Shown in pieces: positions 11,634 through 22,800 of a DNA stretch of 64,000 nucleotides. The DNA comes from Sciurus carolinensis (lineage: Eukaryota; Chordata; Mammalia; Rodentia; Sciuridae). Position 1 is the first letter of the stretch; each line of letters starts with the position of its first letter. The notes under the pieces were generated by a model. That model saw nothing but the letters and a program-made list of their open reading frames with translations. It searched no databases and was not told the DNA's origin. The translations under genes were made by a program, and so were the position numbers. The DNA is taken from positions 8,243,241-8,307,240 of the forward strand of contig NC_062213.1 in NCBI RefSeq assembly GCF_902686445.1. The letters are read 5' to 3'.

Positions 11634-11820
11634 CTCTTCTCACTTTCATGCTTTCTCTCTCTTACTCACTTTCTTTCTCTCTCCTCCTCACTTTTCACAC
11701 TCTCTTGCATGCACTCTCTCTCTTTTCCTTTCATTTTCTCTCTTACCCTGCAGGGAGACACTGTTTGCTTAATAAACCCTCTTAGTTCCCATGTCCGGAG
11801 TGGTTTCTGGGTTCTTACAC
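11634..11820 (+). other. 5' R-U5 of the ERV retrocopy
   Basis: A pyrimidine-rich R (ctctctctctt-type tracts) matches the 3' R copy at about 15690-15823. AATAAA lies at 11771-11776 inside R, as in gammaretrovirus-like LTRs, and a short U5 ends in 'gggttcttacac'. The copy starts within a few bases of the position expected for the cap site. Confidence 0.8.
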
Positions 11821-11838
11821 TGGTGCCGTGACTCGGAT
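11821..11838 (+). promoter_or_regulatory. Primer-binding site, tRNA-His type
   Basis: 'tggtgccgtgactcggat' is an 18/18 complement of the 3' end of mammalian tRNA-His(GUG) including CCA. The H-type primer assigns the ERV to the group that includes HERV-H/RTVL-H-like elements. Confidence 0.9.
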
Positions 11839-11926
11839 GGGCTCTTCCACGGTCTCTTAAGCAAGTGGAACCCCATCTGATGCCCCAGAGCCTCCTGGAC
11901 ACAGCCTCACCTTCCATTCACCCGGA

Positions 11927-11950
11927 TGATCTGCTCTGCTCTGCTCTGCA
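11927..11950 (+). repeat. (CTCTG)n pentamer repeat in ERV leader
   Basis: Four consecutive ctctg-type pentamers lie in the leader, upstream of a good splice-donor match, 'TTG|GTGAGTT' at 11972/11973. Confidence 0.7.
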
Positions 11951-12365
11951 TTCACCACCAGACTTCAGATTGGTGAGTTCCCTAGGCGGGCTCCCCTAGG
12001 CCAACTTAAACACTCCTCTGCCGACCTGAGAAGCAATTGTTGAGTGTCCGGGACCCTTGAGGTGGCTAAGGGTGGGGGTATCCCCAGTCACGACTTTTAT
12101 AGTTACAGCTGGTCCCCTTAGTTGGTCTCATCTGCCGGGTGGGTTCCTGATTTTATGGTGGAGATTCTCAGAGTTGAGGCCCCTCTTCACGCTCACACTC
12201 ACTCTTGAAAACCCTGACGTCAGGTCCTCAACTCTCTCCGCTTTTGCCTGGCCCACATTGATGCTTGGGTGACGACCCCATCATTGTGCTGCCTTCTCAT
12301 CTCCAGCCTACTAATCTGTGGCCTCAGGACGCCGGGGCACAGACTCAGCTGTATCAGTCTCCACC

Positions 12366-12890
12366 ATGGGATCTGGGTCCTCCGTTCCAGTAGATTCACC
12401 CCTGGGATTAGACAACTTTAGAACCCTTCACCTGACCCCCAACTTAAAGTCATCAAAACTTAATGATATTTGGCCACAGTACCCTTTAGATAATCAAACT
12501 AAAATGGTCACATAATGGCACACAGCTTCTGTGAGCGAGTGGGCAGATGGAAAGGGATTCCTTATCTTCAAGTCTCTTCTTTCTTGCGCTTCTTTGCTCT
12601 TCCTGCAAACTCAAACACCTCCTTTTGGCTTCTTCTCCCCCTCTTAATCCCTCCTCCTCCTCTGACTTCAACTCAGCTAACAAACCACTCTAATACCGGT
12701 CCACTGTGACAGAGGCCCCTCCGACCCCTGCTTCTCCATCTCCTTTACCCCATTCTGTTTCTGCTTCCATTCCCCTGCCTGGCCCACCTAGTCCTCCTGC
12801 TACGAGGTCCTGAGCACATATTCTAGTCCCCCTACGGGAATTAGCTGGTGTGGAGGGAGTAACCAGGCCAATAGTCAGTGGCATGTCTCA
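12366..12890 (+). pseudogene. Decayed gammaretrovirus-type gag remnant (matrix to start of capsid)
   Basis: A frame starting at ATG 12366 runs to a stop at 12513-12515. It shows the matrix-like wording LHLTPNLKSSKLNDIWPQYP seen in class I ERV gag. Another frame after the stop carries 'GRWKGIPYLQ', also matrix-like, then a proline-rich stretch. A third, near 12820-12880, carries 'PLRELAGVEGV', resembling a capsid start. At least two frame changes plus in-frame stops make it non-functional. Confidence 0.65.
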
Positions 12891-15491
12891 GTAAGGAGTA
12901 TGATATAGCAGCCCCATTCCTTGAAAAGTAGTGGGAAATAATGTTTCACAATTTTCTGCATCTAAACCTGAATTGATTACTCTCCAGGAAAAAGGGTTAA
13001 AATGCCCTAGGCATCAAGTTTCTGCTAGAACCTGTTAGCTCCTTTCAGATCTCAGTCAAGGCTTACATTGAAATGTAAACGGAGGAAGCCAGAAGGCACA
13101 GTGGGAGACCAGTCTCAAACCCAAGAAAAGAAACAAAAGTGTCCATTTTAAATTTCTCCTGGGCTGCAACACAGAACACTTTATCTCTCCCTCTCACCTC
13201 TTTGCCCTCTCCTTCTCGCTCTCTCATGCTTTCATTAATTGCCATTATCATTTTTCTTCTAGGACTCTTGTTTTTCTTAAATGCTATATTTTTGAGCTCA
13301 CAATTTTGATCCTACAAACTTAGGTTAATGATTTTTTGATCGGTTCTTTTCATCCAAATCTAGAGTTATTTTTGAACATCTGTTACGTTGCAATGGACAT
13401 AAACATTCTATCATTTAATGTTCTATTATAGGACCTGTCATCAATAGGGTACATGTAAAATTTGTTACTTTTTACACTGAGATTAAAAAAATTTAACTGT
13501 AAAGCTATTTCTAAAAGTTAGTGAGAGCCTGATTTTTTTAGTTAATATTGTGAAACATGAAAGCATTTTGCCACTTTGCCACACAAAAGGAAAGTTAAAA
13601 GCTCTCTCAGCCTTTCTTTAATTCATGTTTTAGATATAATGTTAAATTGTGTTAACTCATATAGACTCAGGAATCAATATATGTAAACTTCTTAGAATGA
13701 CATTTAAGAAAGGAGTAAAGATCAACATCAGAATTAGAAAACTTCACTTAAGATTTGTGAAGAGCCATGCCTTACCTGAGATAAGGCTCTGCCTCTCCTC
13801 CCACCCTGCTGCATGTTAGAACAGTTCCAAAGTAATCCAGACTTTAACTCACTTAAAGTTGTGTTCAAAAGTTTGATGTTTGTTGTAAAGTTTACTGTGA
13901 TCTCAAATGGGATATAATGAATAACTCAGCCAAAATTCAAGATAGCTATTGCACAAACTGAATGTGTTACTGTTGGTGATTCCATTTTGTATTTTCCTTG
14001 GAAACTCTAACTGTTGCCTGATTAATATTCTGCAGAATCACCTATAGGACAGATAATGTAGACCCCAATTAGATAAAAGGGGGTAAAAAACTGTACAGTC
14101 ATAGACATTGAAATTAAAGCCCAGCACTCTTACTTTATGACTGGTGAGACTGGTTTGCTGGATGGTTAAGATCAAACTTAGAGATTGAAATTAAATACAG
14201 AGGCCAAGAAAAACCAGTATCTTGCCCTCAAAGTCAGCCTGAACCCAGAGAACAAGAGGACTTCTCTAAGGAGCTTTGCAACTCTGGGTCACATGACCTC
14301 CCCATCAGGGAGATTAATGAGGCCACTAGAAGATGAAAAGCCAATCAGTGCACCTTCTGCAGAGGAGGGTCATTGGAAAAGGGAGACATCCTTGATGATT
14401 CCAAGGGAAGCCACCTCATCGCGGAGAACCTGCCTAACAAACGGAGTTAAGAAGTTGCTCTCAGGTTCTCTACAAGTGACCCCTGTGGGAACTCAGCTGC
14501 CTCTTTAACAAGACAGAAACAAGGCAATTTGACCAGCTTGATCTTAGATACCTAGCAAAATGGTCAAAACCAAAATATAAAGACTGGAAGCTACAAAAGA
14601 GATTCTTAGGCAAATGTGCCTGATAACTATCAAGAGAAACTGCCAGAGTCAGAAGGTTTTAGTCAGTTTAAGGCCTACAGACACAGGTAGGCTTAATCTA
14701 TGTTTGCTAGTAACAGAAGTATAGAGATCTCTACTAAACACAGGTTATACCGATAAAGGGATATTTTACAAAAATCAGATGACATTAAGTAGCTTAACTA
14801 TATTTTCTGGGGACATCAATGACATTAAGAGTTAAATGTTGTGTTTACATTCCTGATAACCTGGACAATGTTAAAGTTCCCAAATAAAGGCCTTGTCCTC
14901 TCCAGTCTTTGTTAGGCCGTGTTATGGGAACAACTTCTCAGTTCTTCCACCCCCTAGTGAGGGATTATTGACTTCTGTCATCTTCATGATATTCATTGGC
15001 ATGTTCCAGATTCTGCAACATTTATCTTGTACTAATCTCATTTCAGTACTCATGTCTTTTTGTTCTTCTCTCATAGAAGCACCCACTCCCAGATGCCTTT
15101 ACAACCTGCTCTTTCCCCAACCAGACTTCCACCATAGACCCCTCGATTGACCCAATTTCTAAAAATGGAACACCAAACTGCTTGCCCCACACTTCCCCTT
15201 TCCAGCTCGAAGAAGCCAGAGTGGTCGTCGTCCCCCTTTCCCTACAGCAGTAAGGAGTTCCTAAGACTAGAATTGGGGACAGGCAGTTAGTGTAGAAATA
15301 GGCGATCAGTCAAATTGAGGAAATGAAGTCCATGAAAGCCATCTGCCCCTGGAAGTCTGGAAGTTGGAAACTGCTCCTGGGAGAATGAACTTTTTACATC
15401 TCACCTGCAAAACCAGGCCTAGTCACGTAGGCAGGAAGGAGAGATAAGGGGGGAAAGAACTGGAGAACAAAAGATCTTCTTTTAAAAACAG
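12891..15491 (+). other. Decayed ERV interior
   Basis: No intact pol or env is recognisable over 2.6 kb, far less than a full gag-pol-env interior, so large deletions are present. The short frame near 14890-15150 has a hydrophobic stretch that could be an env remnant, but I cannot support that. Several AT-rich parts have no visible coding trace. Confidence 0.55.
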
Positions 15492-15502
15492 AAATGGGGG
15501 AA
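15492..15502 (+). promoter_or_regulatory. Polypurine tract
   Basis: 'aaatgggggaa' directly precedes the TG that opens U3 at 15503, the usual position for the plus-strand primer of a retrovirus. Confidence 0.85.
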
Positions 15503-15823
15503 TGTAACATAATATAAAGCTGCTCCCCTGCCCTTTACACTGCAGTCATTTCCCACCTCCCAACTTCTTACATCCTAGCTAGCTATTGGTTCATCAGTCA
15601 GCTTGCACGTATCCTTCTCCATTATTGGTCCCATTAACCCACGAAATTTGACTGCTTAAGGAAAACTCCCCGCCATTTTCTCTCTCTTCTTCTCCTCACT
15701 TTCATGCTTTCTCTCTCCTACTCACTTTTCACTCTCTTGCACACGCTCTCTCTCTTTTCCTCTCATTTTCTCTCTTACCCTGCAGGGAGACACTCTGTTG
15801 GCTTAATAAACCCTCCTTATGTG
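15503..15823 (+). other. 3' U3-R of the ERV retrocopy
   Basis: U3 opens with TGTAAC and contains two inverted CCAAT boxes (attgg near 15586 and 15625). R repeats the pyrimidine-rich tract and carries AATAAA at 15805-15810. Thirteen bases after the signal the sequence turns into 13 A (15824-15836), with no U5, as expected for a polyadenylated RNA end. Confidence 0.82.
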
Positions 15824-15832
15824 AAAAAAAAA

Positions 15833-15849
15833 AAAAGATTTCAAATCAG
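15833..15849. repeat. Right target-site duplication of the ERV retrocopy
   Basis: This is the second copy of 'aaaagatttcaaatcag'. The L1 reading resumes after it with 'catactacag', matching the uninterrupted L1 at 23455-23464. Confidence 0.85.
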
Positions 15850-16159
15850 CATACTACAGTGACACAGCCACATCAATGTTTATAGCAGCACAATTCACAA
15901 TAACCAACCTATGGAACTAACCTAGGTGCCCTTAAACAGATGAATGGATAAAGAAAAGGTGGTATGTATACACAATGGAGTATTACTCAGCTATAAAGTA
16001 GAATGACTTTATACATTTGATGGTATGTGGATGAACTAGAGACCAGCATGTTAAATGCAATAAACCAATCTCAAAAAGTCAAAGGTTGAATATTTTCTCT
16101 GATATGTGAAAATCAATCCAAAATAAGGGGGTGGGATAAAAACAAAAAGAAAAAGAGAG
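15837..16159 (+). mobile_element. 5'-truncated L1, 3' part (second segment)
   Basis: It continues the L1 of 8876-11633 through the ORF2 C-terminus, where 'tggagtattactcagctata' is visible, into the 3' UTR. The A-rich end (16138-16158) is the site where the compound L1 begins. Confidence 0.8.
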
Positions 16160-16164
16160 GAGAT

Positions 16165-16174
16165 CCAAAATGGC
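16165..16174 (+). promoter_or_regulatory. YY1-like motif at L1 5' end (copy 1)
   Basis: 'ccaaaatggc' lies a few bases from the 5' end, the same position as the YY1 site of primate L1 that guides transcription start. Confidence 0.5.
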
Positions 16175-16577
16175 AAAGTAGAGGGAGGCTGTGTTCCTTG
16201 TTACTCTGTAAATCAGGTTTCAAGCAGAGGAAAAGCCATTTCATTTCTCCGTGAGGCAGTCTTTACTGCTTATCAATCCCCAGCTGTTTACCCCTTTTGT
16301 CTACCTCGATCACCTGCGGTCTGCCAGCATATATACTACTTTTCGAGTGCAGATTGCTCACTGACTGCTGCCTATCATCCACCATTTGCCCATTTGCCTG
16401 CCTCTTTCCTGCCCATCACCTGCCTTTCACCTACCCATCACCCACTGCCCAAGGTCCCCCTGTCGATCATCCACTGGGAGCCTGCAGATGGCCACAGACC
16501 ACCAGTGAATCTCTAGTTGCCTACTGTTACTGGAAGTTCACTGTCACAGTACTCACTTGGTTTGGTTACACATGGCT

Positions 16578-16589
16578 GCCGCCATTTTG
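16578..16589 (-). promoter_or_regulatory. YY1 motif in L1 5' UTR (copy 1)
   Basis: 'gccgccattttg' is a textbook YY1 site in inverted orientation. It is retained at the equivalent position of copy 2 (17835-17846). Confidence 0.55.
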
Positions 16590-17219
16590 GAACAACAGCC
16601 AGGACCTACAGGACTCCCAGCCTAACCAACCACACCCCCACCTCCAGGACCCCCAGCCCAACCGACCCCACACCACATGAACTCGATGCCCATACCCCAA
16701 GCTGCCCCATTTGCCAACACATTTGGAAGCCAGTGCAGCAATCTTGGATTATCCTGGACATGGAAGCTGCCATCTTTAGGTGGGGAAAATCCCATCCTGA
16801 GACACCTACTGGAGACTGGAAGCTCATTGTCAGAAGAGATTTTGGAAGCCTGAAGGGACACTACAAGCCTATGGGGGAAAACTACAATACCCCAGATCTG
16901 CACTAATAGAGGGGAAGATACATAAGCAACATGAAAAAACAAGGGAAGAATTGTTCCAAACAAACCAATATTCTATGTTAACAGAATCCAATCACAGCAT
17001 GGTAGAAGAAATGTCAGAAAAGGAATTCAGAATATACATAATTAAAATTATTTGCAAAGCAAAGGATGAGATAAGAGAGCATATGCAAGCAATGAATGAT
17101 CACTCCAATAAGCAGTTGAAAGAGCAAAGGCAGGAAGTAAAAGATCATTTCAACAAAGAGACAGAGATTCTGAAAAAAAAAAGATCTTTGAAATGAAGGA
17201 AACAATAAACCAAATTAAA

Positions 17220-17429
17220 AACTCAAAGAAGGAATTCTCCAGTGATTTACTTTGGACTGTGGCTCCGTGCGCTTCTTTCATTGGTGCTGAAACCCGGGAG
17301 GGGAAACTCCTCAAATATTGAGGACCCCCTCCATCTCCCCAGGTCAAAGCTTCTTGCCCTCATCTGCCTTCTTGAGCGCTGGCTACCCTGAAACCACCAC
17401 CGGCCAATTTCTAGAACTTAACTTCCTGA
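17220..17429 (+). mobile_element. ERV U5-PBS-leader fragment between two L1 5' ends
   Basis: After L1 ORF1 breaks off, the sequence becomes a retroviral U5 end ('ctccgtgcgcttctttcatt'), a primer-binding site, and about 130 bp of leader, then passes directly into the L1 5' end at 17430. No R, U3 or gag is present. It is not the ERV of 11634-15836, since primer type and leader differ. Confidence 0.7.
17282..17299 (+). promoter_or_regulatory. Primer-binding site, tRNA-Phe type
   Basis: 'tggtgctgaaacccggga' matches the complement of the mammalian tRNA-Phe 3' end at 17 of 18 positions (C to T at position 7). Confidence 0.75.
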
Positions 17430-18827
17430 GGATCCAAGATGGTGGACTAGAGGGAGGCTGCGTTCCTTGTCACTCTGTAACTCCAATTTCAAGCAGAGGA
17501 TATCTGTTTCTTGGTGAGGCAGTTTTTGCTGCTTATCAATTCCCTGGTGTTTACCCCATTTGTCTGCTGTGATCACCTGCAGTCTGCCAGCATATCGACG
17601 CCTTTTTTGAGTGCAGATTGCTCACTGTCAGGCGCCTATCATCCGCCATTTGCCTGCCTCTCACCTGTCCATTGCCTGCCTTACACCTATCCACCACCCA
17701 ACGCACAAGGTTCACCTCCCAATCGTCTGACAACAGTCAGTAAACTGATCGTCAACCGCCAGTGGAGCACTGGCTGCCTGCTGTTGCCTGGAAGTTCACT
17801 GTCACAGTACCTGCAGGTTTGATGACACGTGGCTGCCGCCATTTTGAGACAACAGCCAGGCCCCGTAGGACCCCTGGCCAGACAGACTGAGCCCCATCTC
17901 CAGGATCCCTCAGTCTGACAGATCACTCCCTGCCTCTGGGGCCCTCACATCAACTGACTACTCCCTGCCACCAGGACCCCCAGACCAACTGACTGCGCCC
18001 TATCACCGGGAACCCAGACCGACTGATTGCACCTGGCCTCCAGGATCCCACAACCACACAAAACACACCGGACCTCCAGGATCCCTGCCTGACCAACCAC
18101 ATTCCGCCTCCAGGACCTCCAGCTGACCATGTCCACACCCTGAGCTGCAACACATTTGCCAACACATTTCAAAGCCAGAGTGGCCATCTTGATAATCCTG
18201 GAAGCCATAGCTCTGATCTTTAGATGGGGCAAATCCCATCCTGAGACACCTGCTGGAGACTTGAAGCTCATTGTCAGGTACCTCTCATGCATCAGACTAC
18301 TGAACACTGGGAGGTTTCATTACTATATGACTGTTACACTGTAGATTTTCTTTTTTCTCCTTATAGAAAAAATTTAAGTTTATATTTCTTTACTTTTCTT
18401 GCTCTCTTTTCCTTTTGTTTACCTGTTCCCTCAGAGTCTCTTTCTCCCTTTTTTGCATGCTAACATCCAATTTCTTTTGATTACACTCTCACCATTTCTA
18501 TTATCTAGAACTTCTGTATAATCTTTTCTTATCCCATTAACAGCCACATTCTACATCCCTCTGCATTCTCCATTAGAATCTGCAGACCTTATTGTAAATC
18601 TGTTTGTTTTATTGAAGATAATATTTTAACTCATTCTGTTTATTATGACAATTTTGTTATTGTCCTCATAGGGACTATTTGGTCTAGGATTGCATAGTGT
18701 CTGAATTGGGCACTGATAATATTGATCTCCCCTTAAAGAAAGGGTTTTGGAAACCTATAGGGCCACTATAAGTCTATAGGGGGAACTCTGCAATACCCCA
18801 GATCTGCACTGCTAGAGGGAAAGATAC
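17430..18827 (+). promoter_or_regulatory. L1 5' UTR / internal promoter region (copy 2)
   Basis: It starts 'ggatccaagatggtggacta', with YY1-like 'caagatggtgg' at 17435-17445 and an inverted YY1 site 'gccgccattttg' at 17835-17846. From about 17870 to 18130 imperfect units of roughly 30-33 bp ('cctccaggatccc...gac') repeat about eight times. Copy 1 has only two or three such units. Confidence 0.7.
18278..18738 (+). other. Intron-like segment of the L1 5' UTR
   Basis: This is the 461-bp stretch missing from copy 1. It begins after 'ttgtcag' with 'gtacctctc' and ends 'ctccccttaaag', giving CAG|GT...AG. It is rich in pyrimidine runs and is followed by 'aaagggttttgg', which lines up with 'aagagattttgg' right after the copy 1 junction. 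Confidence 0.7.
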
Positions 18828-19843
18828 ATGAACAACATGAAAAAACAAGGGAAGAAAATGATCCAAACAAATCTAGATTCTATATTAATAGAATCCAATG
18901 ACAGTATGTTAGAAGAAATGTCAGAAAAGGACTCCAGATTATACATGATTAAGATGATTCACGAAGCAAAGGATGAGATAAGAGAGCAAATGCAGGCAAT
19001 GAATGATAATACCAATAAGCTGAAAGAGCACCTGCAGGAAGCAAAAGATCATTTCAACAAAGAGATAGAGATTCTCAAAAGGAACCAAACGGAAATCCTT
19101 GAAATAAAGGAAACAATAAACCAAATTAAAAACTCAATGGAAAGCATCACCAAAAGACTAGACCACTTGGAAGACAGAACCTCAGACAATGAAGACAAAA
19201 TATTTAATCTTGAAAATAAAGTTGCCCAAACAGAGAAGATGGTAAGAAATCATGAACAGAATCTCCAAGAACTATGGGACATCATGAAAAGACCAAATTT
19301 AAGAATTACTGGGATTTAGGAAGGCACAGAGATACAAACCAAAGGAATGAACAACCTATTCAATGAAATAATATCGGAAAATTTCCCAAGCCTGAAGAAT
19401 GAAATGAAAAATCAAATACAAGAGGCTTACAGAACAACAAATGCACAAAATCACAATAGATCCACACCAAGGCACATTATAATGAAAATGCCTAACATTC
19501 AAAATAAAGATAGGATTTTGAAGGCCACGAGAGAAAAGCATCAGATTACATATAGGGGGAGACCAATACAATAGCAGCCGACTTCTCAACCCACTCTAAA
19601 AGCTATAAGGGCCCGGAACAACATATTTCAAGCTCTGAAAGAACATGGTTGCAACCAAGAATCCTATACCCAGCAAAACTAACCTTCATATTTGAAGATG
19701 AAATAAAATCATTCCATGATAAACAAAAGTTAAAAGAAATTACAAATAGAAAGACTGCACTACAGAATGTTCTCAACAAAATATTCCATGAGGAGGAAAT
19801 GAAAAACAACAATGGAGGTCAGCAAAGGGAGGAATTACCTTAG
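18828..19843 (+). pseudogene. L1 ORF1 (broken)
   Basis: ORF1p is the RNA-binding trimeric chaperone of L1. The frame opens at ATG 18828 with an N-terminal region and a long charged coiled coil (about residues 55-145, including LEDRTSDNEDKIFNLENK). It stops at a TAG in 'RPNLRITGI*' (19317-19319), where the RRM-like domain begins. The same frame resumes to a second TAG at 19572-19574. The C-terminal domain ('QPRILYPAKLTFIFEDEIKS') is in another frame to 19843. Two premature stops and one frameshift make it inactive. Confidence 0.85.
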
Positions 19844-19898
19844 AGAAAAACCACTCAAAGGAGAAACCAAGCCAACTTAAAAACCAAAAATAAGCCAA

Positions 19899-22800
19899 AT
19901 GATTGGGAATACAAATCATATCTCAATAATAACCCTGAACCTTAATGGCCTAAACTCATCAATCAAAAGACATAGACTGGCAGAATGGATTAAAAAGAAA
20001 GACCCAACAATATGCTGCCTGCAAGAGACTCATCTCATAGAGAAAGACATCCACAGACTAAAGGTGAAAGGATGGGAAAAAACCTACCACGCACATGGAC
20101 TCAGTAATAAAGCGGGGGTTTCCATCCTTATATCAGATAAAGTGGACTTCAAGCCAAGTTAGTCAGAAGGGATAAAGAAGGACATTTCATACTGCTTAAG
20201 GGAACCATAAATCAGGAAGACATAACGATAGTAAATATTTATGCCCCAAACAATGGCACATCCCTGTACATCAAACAAATCCTTCTCAATTTCAGGAATC
20301 ACATAGACCACAACACAATAATTCTGGGTGACTTTAATGCACCGCTGTCACCACTAGATAGATCTTCCAAACAAAAACCAATGAAAGAAACCATAGAACT
20401 CAATAACACAATCAATAACCTAGACTTAATAGACATATATAGAATATTCCATCCATCAACGAGCGGATTCACTTTCTTCTCAGCAGCACATGGAACCTTC
20501 TCAAAAATAGACCATATGTTATGCCACAAAGCAGCCCTTAGGAAATGCAAAAAAATAGAGATACTGCCTTGTGTTCTATCAGATCATAATGGACTGAGAG
20601 TAGAAATCAATGACAAAATAAAAAACGGAAATTACTCCAACACCTGGAGACTAAATAATATGCTATTGAATGAAACATGAATAACAGAAAACATCAAGGA
20701 GGAGATTAAAAAATTCTTAGAGGTCAATGAGAATGACGATACAACATATCAAAATCTCTGGGACACTATGAAAGCGGTACTAAGAGGAAAATTCATTGCA
20801 TGGAGCGCATTCCAGAAAAGAATGAAAAGTCAACAACTAAATGACCTAACATTACAGCTCAAAACCCTAGAAAAAGAACAGAATAACAGCAAAAGTAGTA
20901 GAAGACAGGAAATAATTAAAATCAGAGCTGAAATCAATGAAATTGAAACAAAAGAAACAATTCAAAAAATTGACAAAACAAAAAGTTGGTTCTTTGAAAA
21001 AGTAAAACAAAATAGACAAACCCTTAGCCACACTAACAAAGAGAAGGAGAGAGAAAACTCAAATTACTAAAATTCATGATGAAAAAGGAAATATCACAAC
21101 AGACATCACTAAGATACATAACATAATGAGAAGCTACTTTGAAAATCTGTATTCCAACAAAATAGAATCTACTGAAGACATTGACAAATTTCTAGAGACA
21201 TATGCTCCTCCCAAACTGAACCAGGAGGACATACACAAATTAAACAGATCAATATCAAGCAATGAAATAGAAGAAGCCATTAAAAACCTACCATCCAAGA
21301 AAAGCCCAGGACCAGATGGATTCTCAGCCGAGTTCTACAAGACCTTCAAAGAAGATCTCATTCCAATACTTCTCAAAGTATTCCAGGAATTAGAAAAGGA
21401 GGGTACCCTACCAAACTCATTCTATGAAGCTAATATCACCCTCATACCCAAACCAGGAAAAGACACATCAAGGAAAGAAAATTTTAGACCAACATCCTTG
21501 ATGAATATAGACGCAAAGATCCTTAACAAAATATTGGCAAACCGTATCCAAAAGCATATTAAGAAATTCGTGCACCATGATCAAGTGGGGTTCATCCCTG
21601 GAATGCAAGGATGGTTTAACATCCGTAAATCAATAAACGTAATCCATCATGTCAATAGACTTAAGGATAAGAATCATATGGTTATTTCAATTGACACAGA
21701 AAAAGCGTTCGAAAAATACAACACCCCTTCATGCTCAAAACACTAGAAAAAATAGGGATAGTAGGAACATACCTGAACATTGTAAAGGCTATTTATGCTA
21801 AGCCCATGGCCAACATCATTCTTAATGGAGAAAAACTGAAACCATTCCCTTTAAAAATGGGAACAAGACAGGGATGTCCTCTTTCACCACTTCTATTCAA
21901 CATTGTCCTCGAAACTCTAGCCAGAGCAATTAGGCAGACTAAAGAAATTAAAGGGATACGAATAGGAAAAGAGGAACTTAAGCTGTCACTATTTGTTGAT
22001 GACATGATTCTATATTTAGAGAATCCAAAAACCTCCTCCGGAAAACTTCTAGACCTCATCAATGAATTCAGCAAAATAGCAGGCTATAAAATCAACACGC
22101 ATACATCTAAAGCATTTTTATACACAAGCGACGAAACATCTGAAAGGGAAATGAGGAAAACAACTCCATTTGCAACAACCTCAAAAAAAAATAAAATACT
22201 TGGAAATCAATCTAACCAAAGAGGTAAAAGATCTCTACAATGAAAACTACAAAACATTGAAGAAAGAAATTGAGGAAGACCTTAGAAGATAGAAAGATCT
22301 CCCATGTTCTTGGACAGGCAGAATTAATATTGTCAAAATGGCCATACTACCAAAAGTGCTATACAGATTCAATGCTATTCTAATTAAAATCCCAATGATG
22401 TACCTTACAGGAATAGAGCAAGCAATCATGAAATTCATCTGGAAGATTAAGAAACCCAGAATAGCTAAAGCAGTCCTTAGCAGGAAGAATGGAAAAGGGG
22501 GTATCGCAATACCAGAACTTCAACTATACTACAAAGCAATAGTAACAAAAACGGCATGGTACTGGCACCAAAATAGACAGGTAGGTCAATGGTACAGAAT
22601 AGAGGACACGGACACAAACCCAAATAAATACAATTTTCTCATACTAGACAAAGGGGCCAAAAATATGCAATGGAGAAAAGATAGCCTCTTCAACAAATGG
22701 TGCTGGGAAAACTGGAAATGATATGCAACAGAATGAAACTAAAACCCTATCTCTCACCTTGCACAAAAATCAACTCACAATGGATCAAGGACCTTGAAAT

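Larger units (their letters stand above)
11634..15836 (+). mobile_element. Processed (L1-mobilised) copy of a class I ERV transcript
   Basis: Order seen: R-U5 (11634-11820), primer-binding site, leader, gag remnant, decayed interior, polypurine tract, U3 (15503 on), R, then 13 A. There is no U3 at the 5' end and no U5 at the 3' end, the layout of retroviral genomic RNA rather than of a provirus. It is flanked by a 13-17 bp target-site duplication inside an older L1, the hallmark of L1 reverse transcription rather than integrase (4-6 bp). The interior is full of stops and large deletions and cannot encode particles. Processed HERV-W copies in primates are the known precedent. Confidence 0.88.
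16160..17219 (+). mobile_element. L1 5' region, apparently spliced copy
   Basis: It aligns from its first bases with the 5' UTR of the L1 starting at 17430, and continues into ORF1 codons (frame 16951-17196, sharing the DEIRE..QAMND heptad-type wording with the downstream ORF1). At 16833/16834 it lacks exactly the 461 bp found at 18278-18738 in the other copy, and that segment begins GT and ends AG. It stops at 'attaaaaactcaa', mid ORF1. ORF1 is frameshifted near its start. Confidence 0.8.

Noticed and set aside
14893..15150. Hydrophobic 85-codon frame as an ERV env transmembrane remnant
   Set aside because: Position before the polypurine tract fits env, but no fusion-peptide, CX6CC-type or other env motif can be seen, so I keep it as decayed ERV interior.
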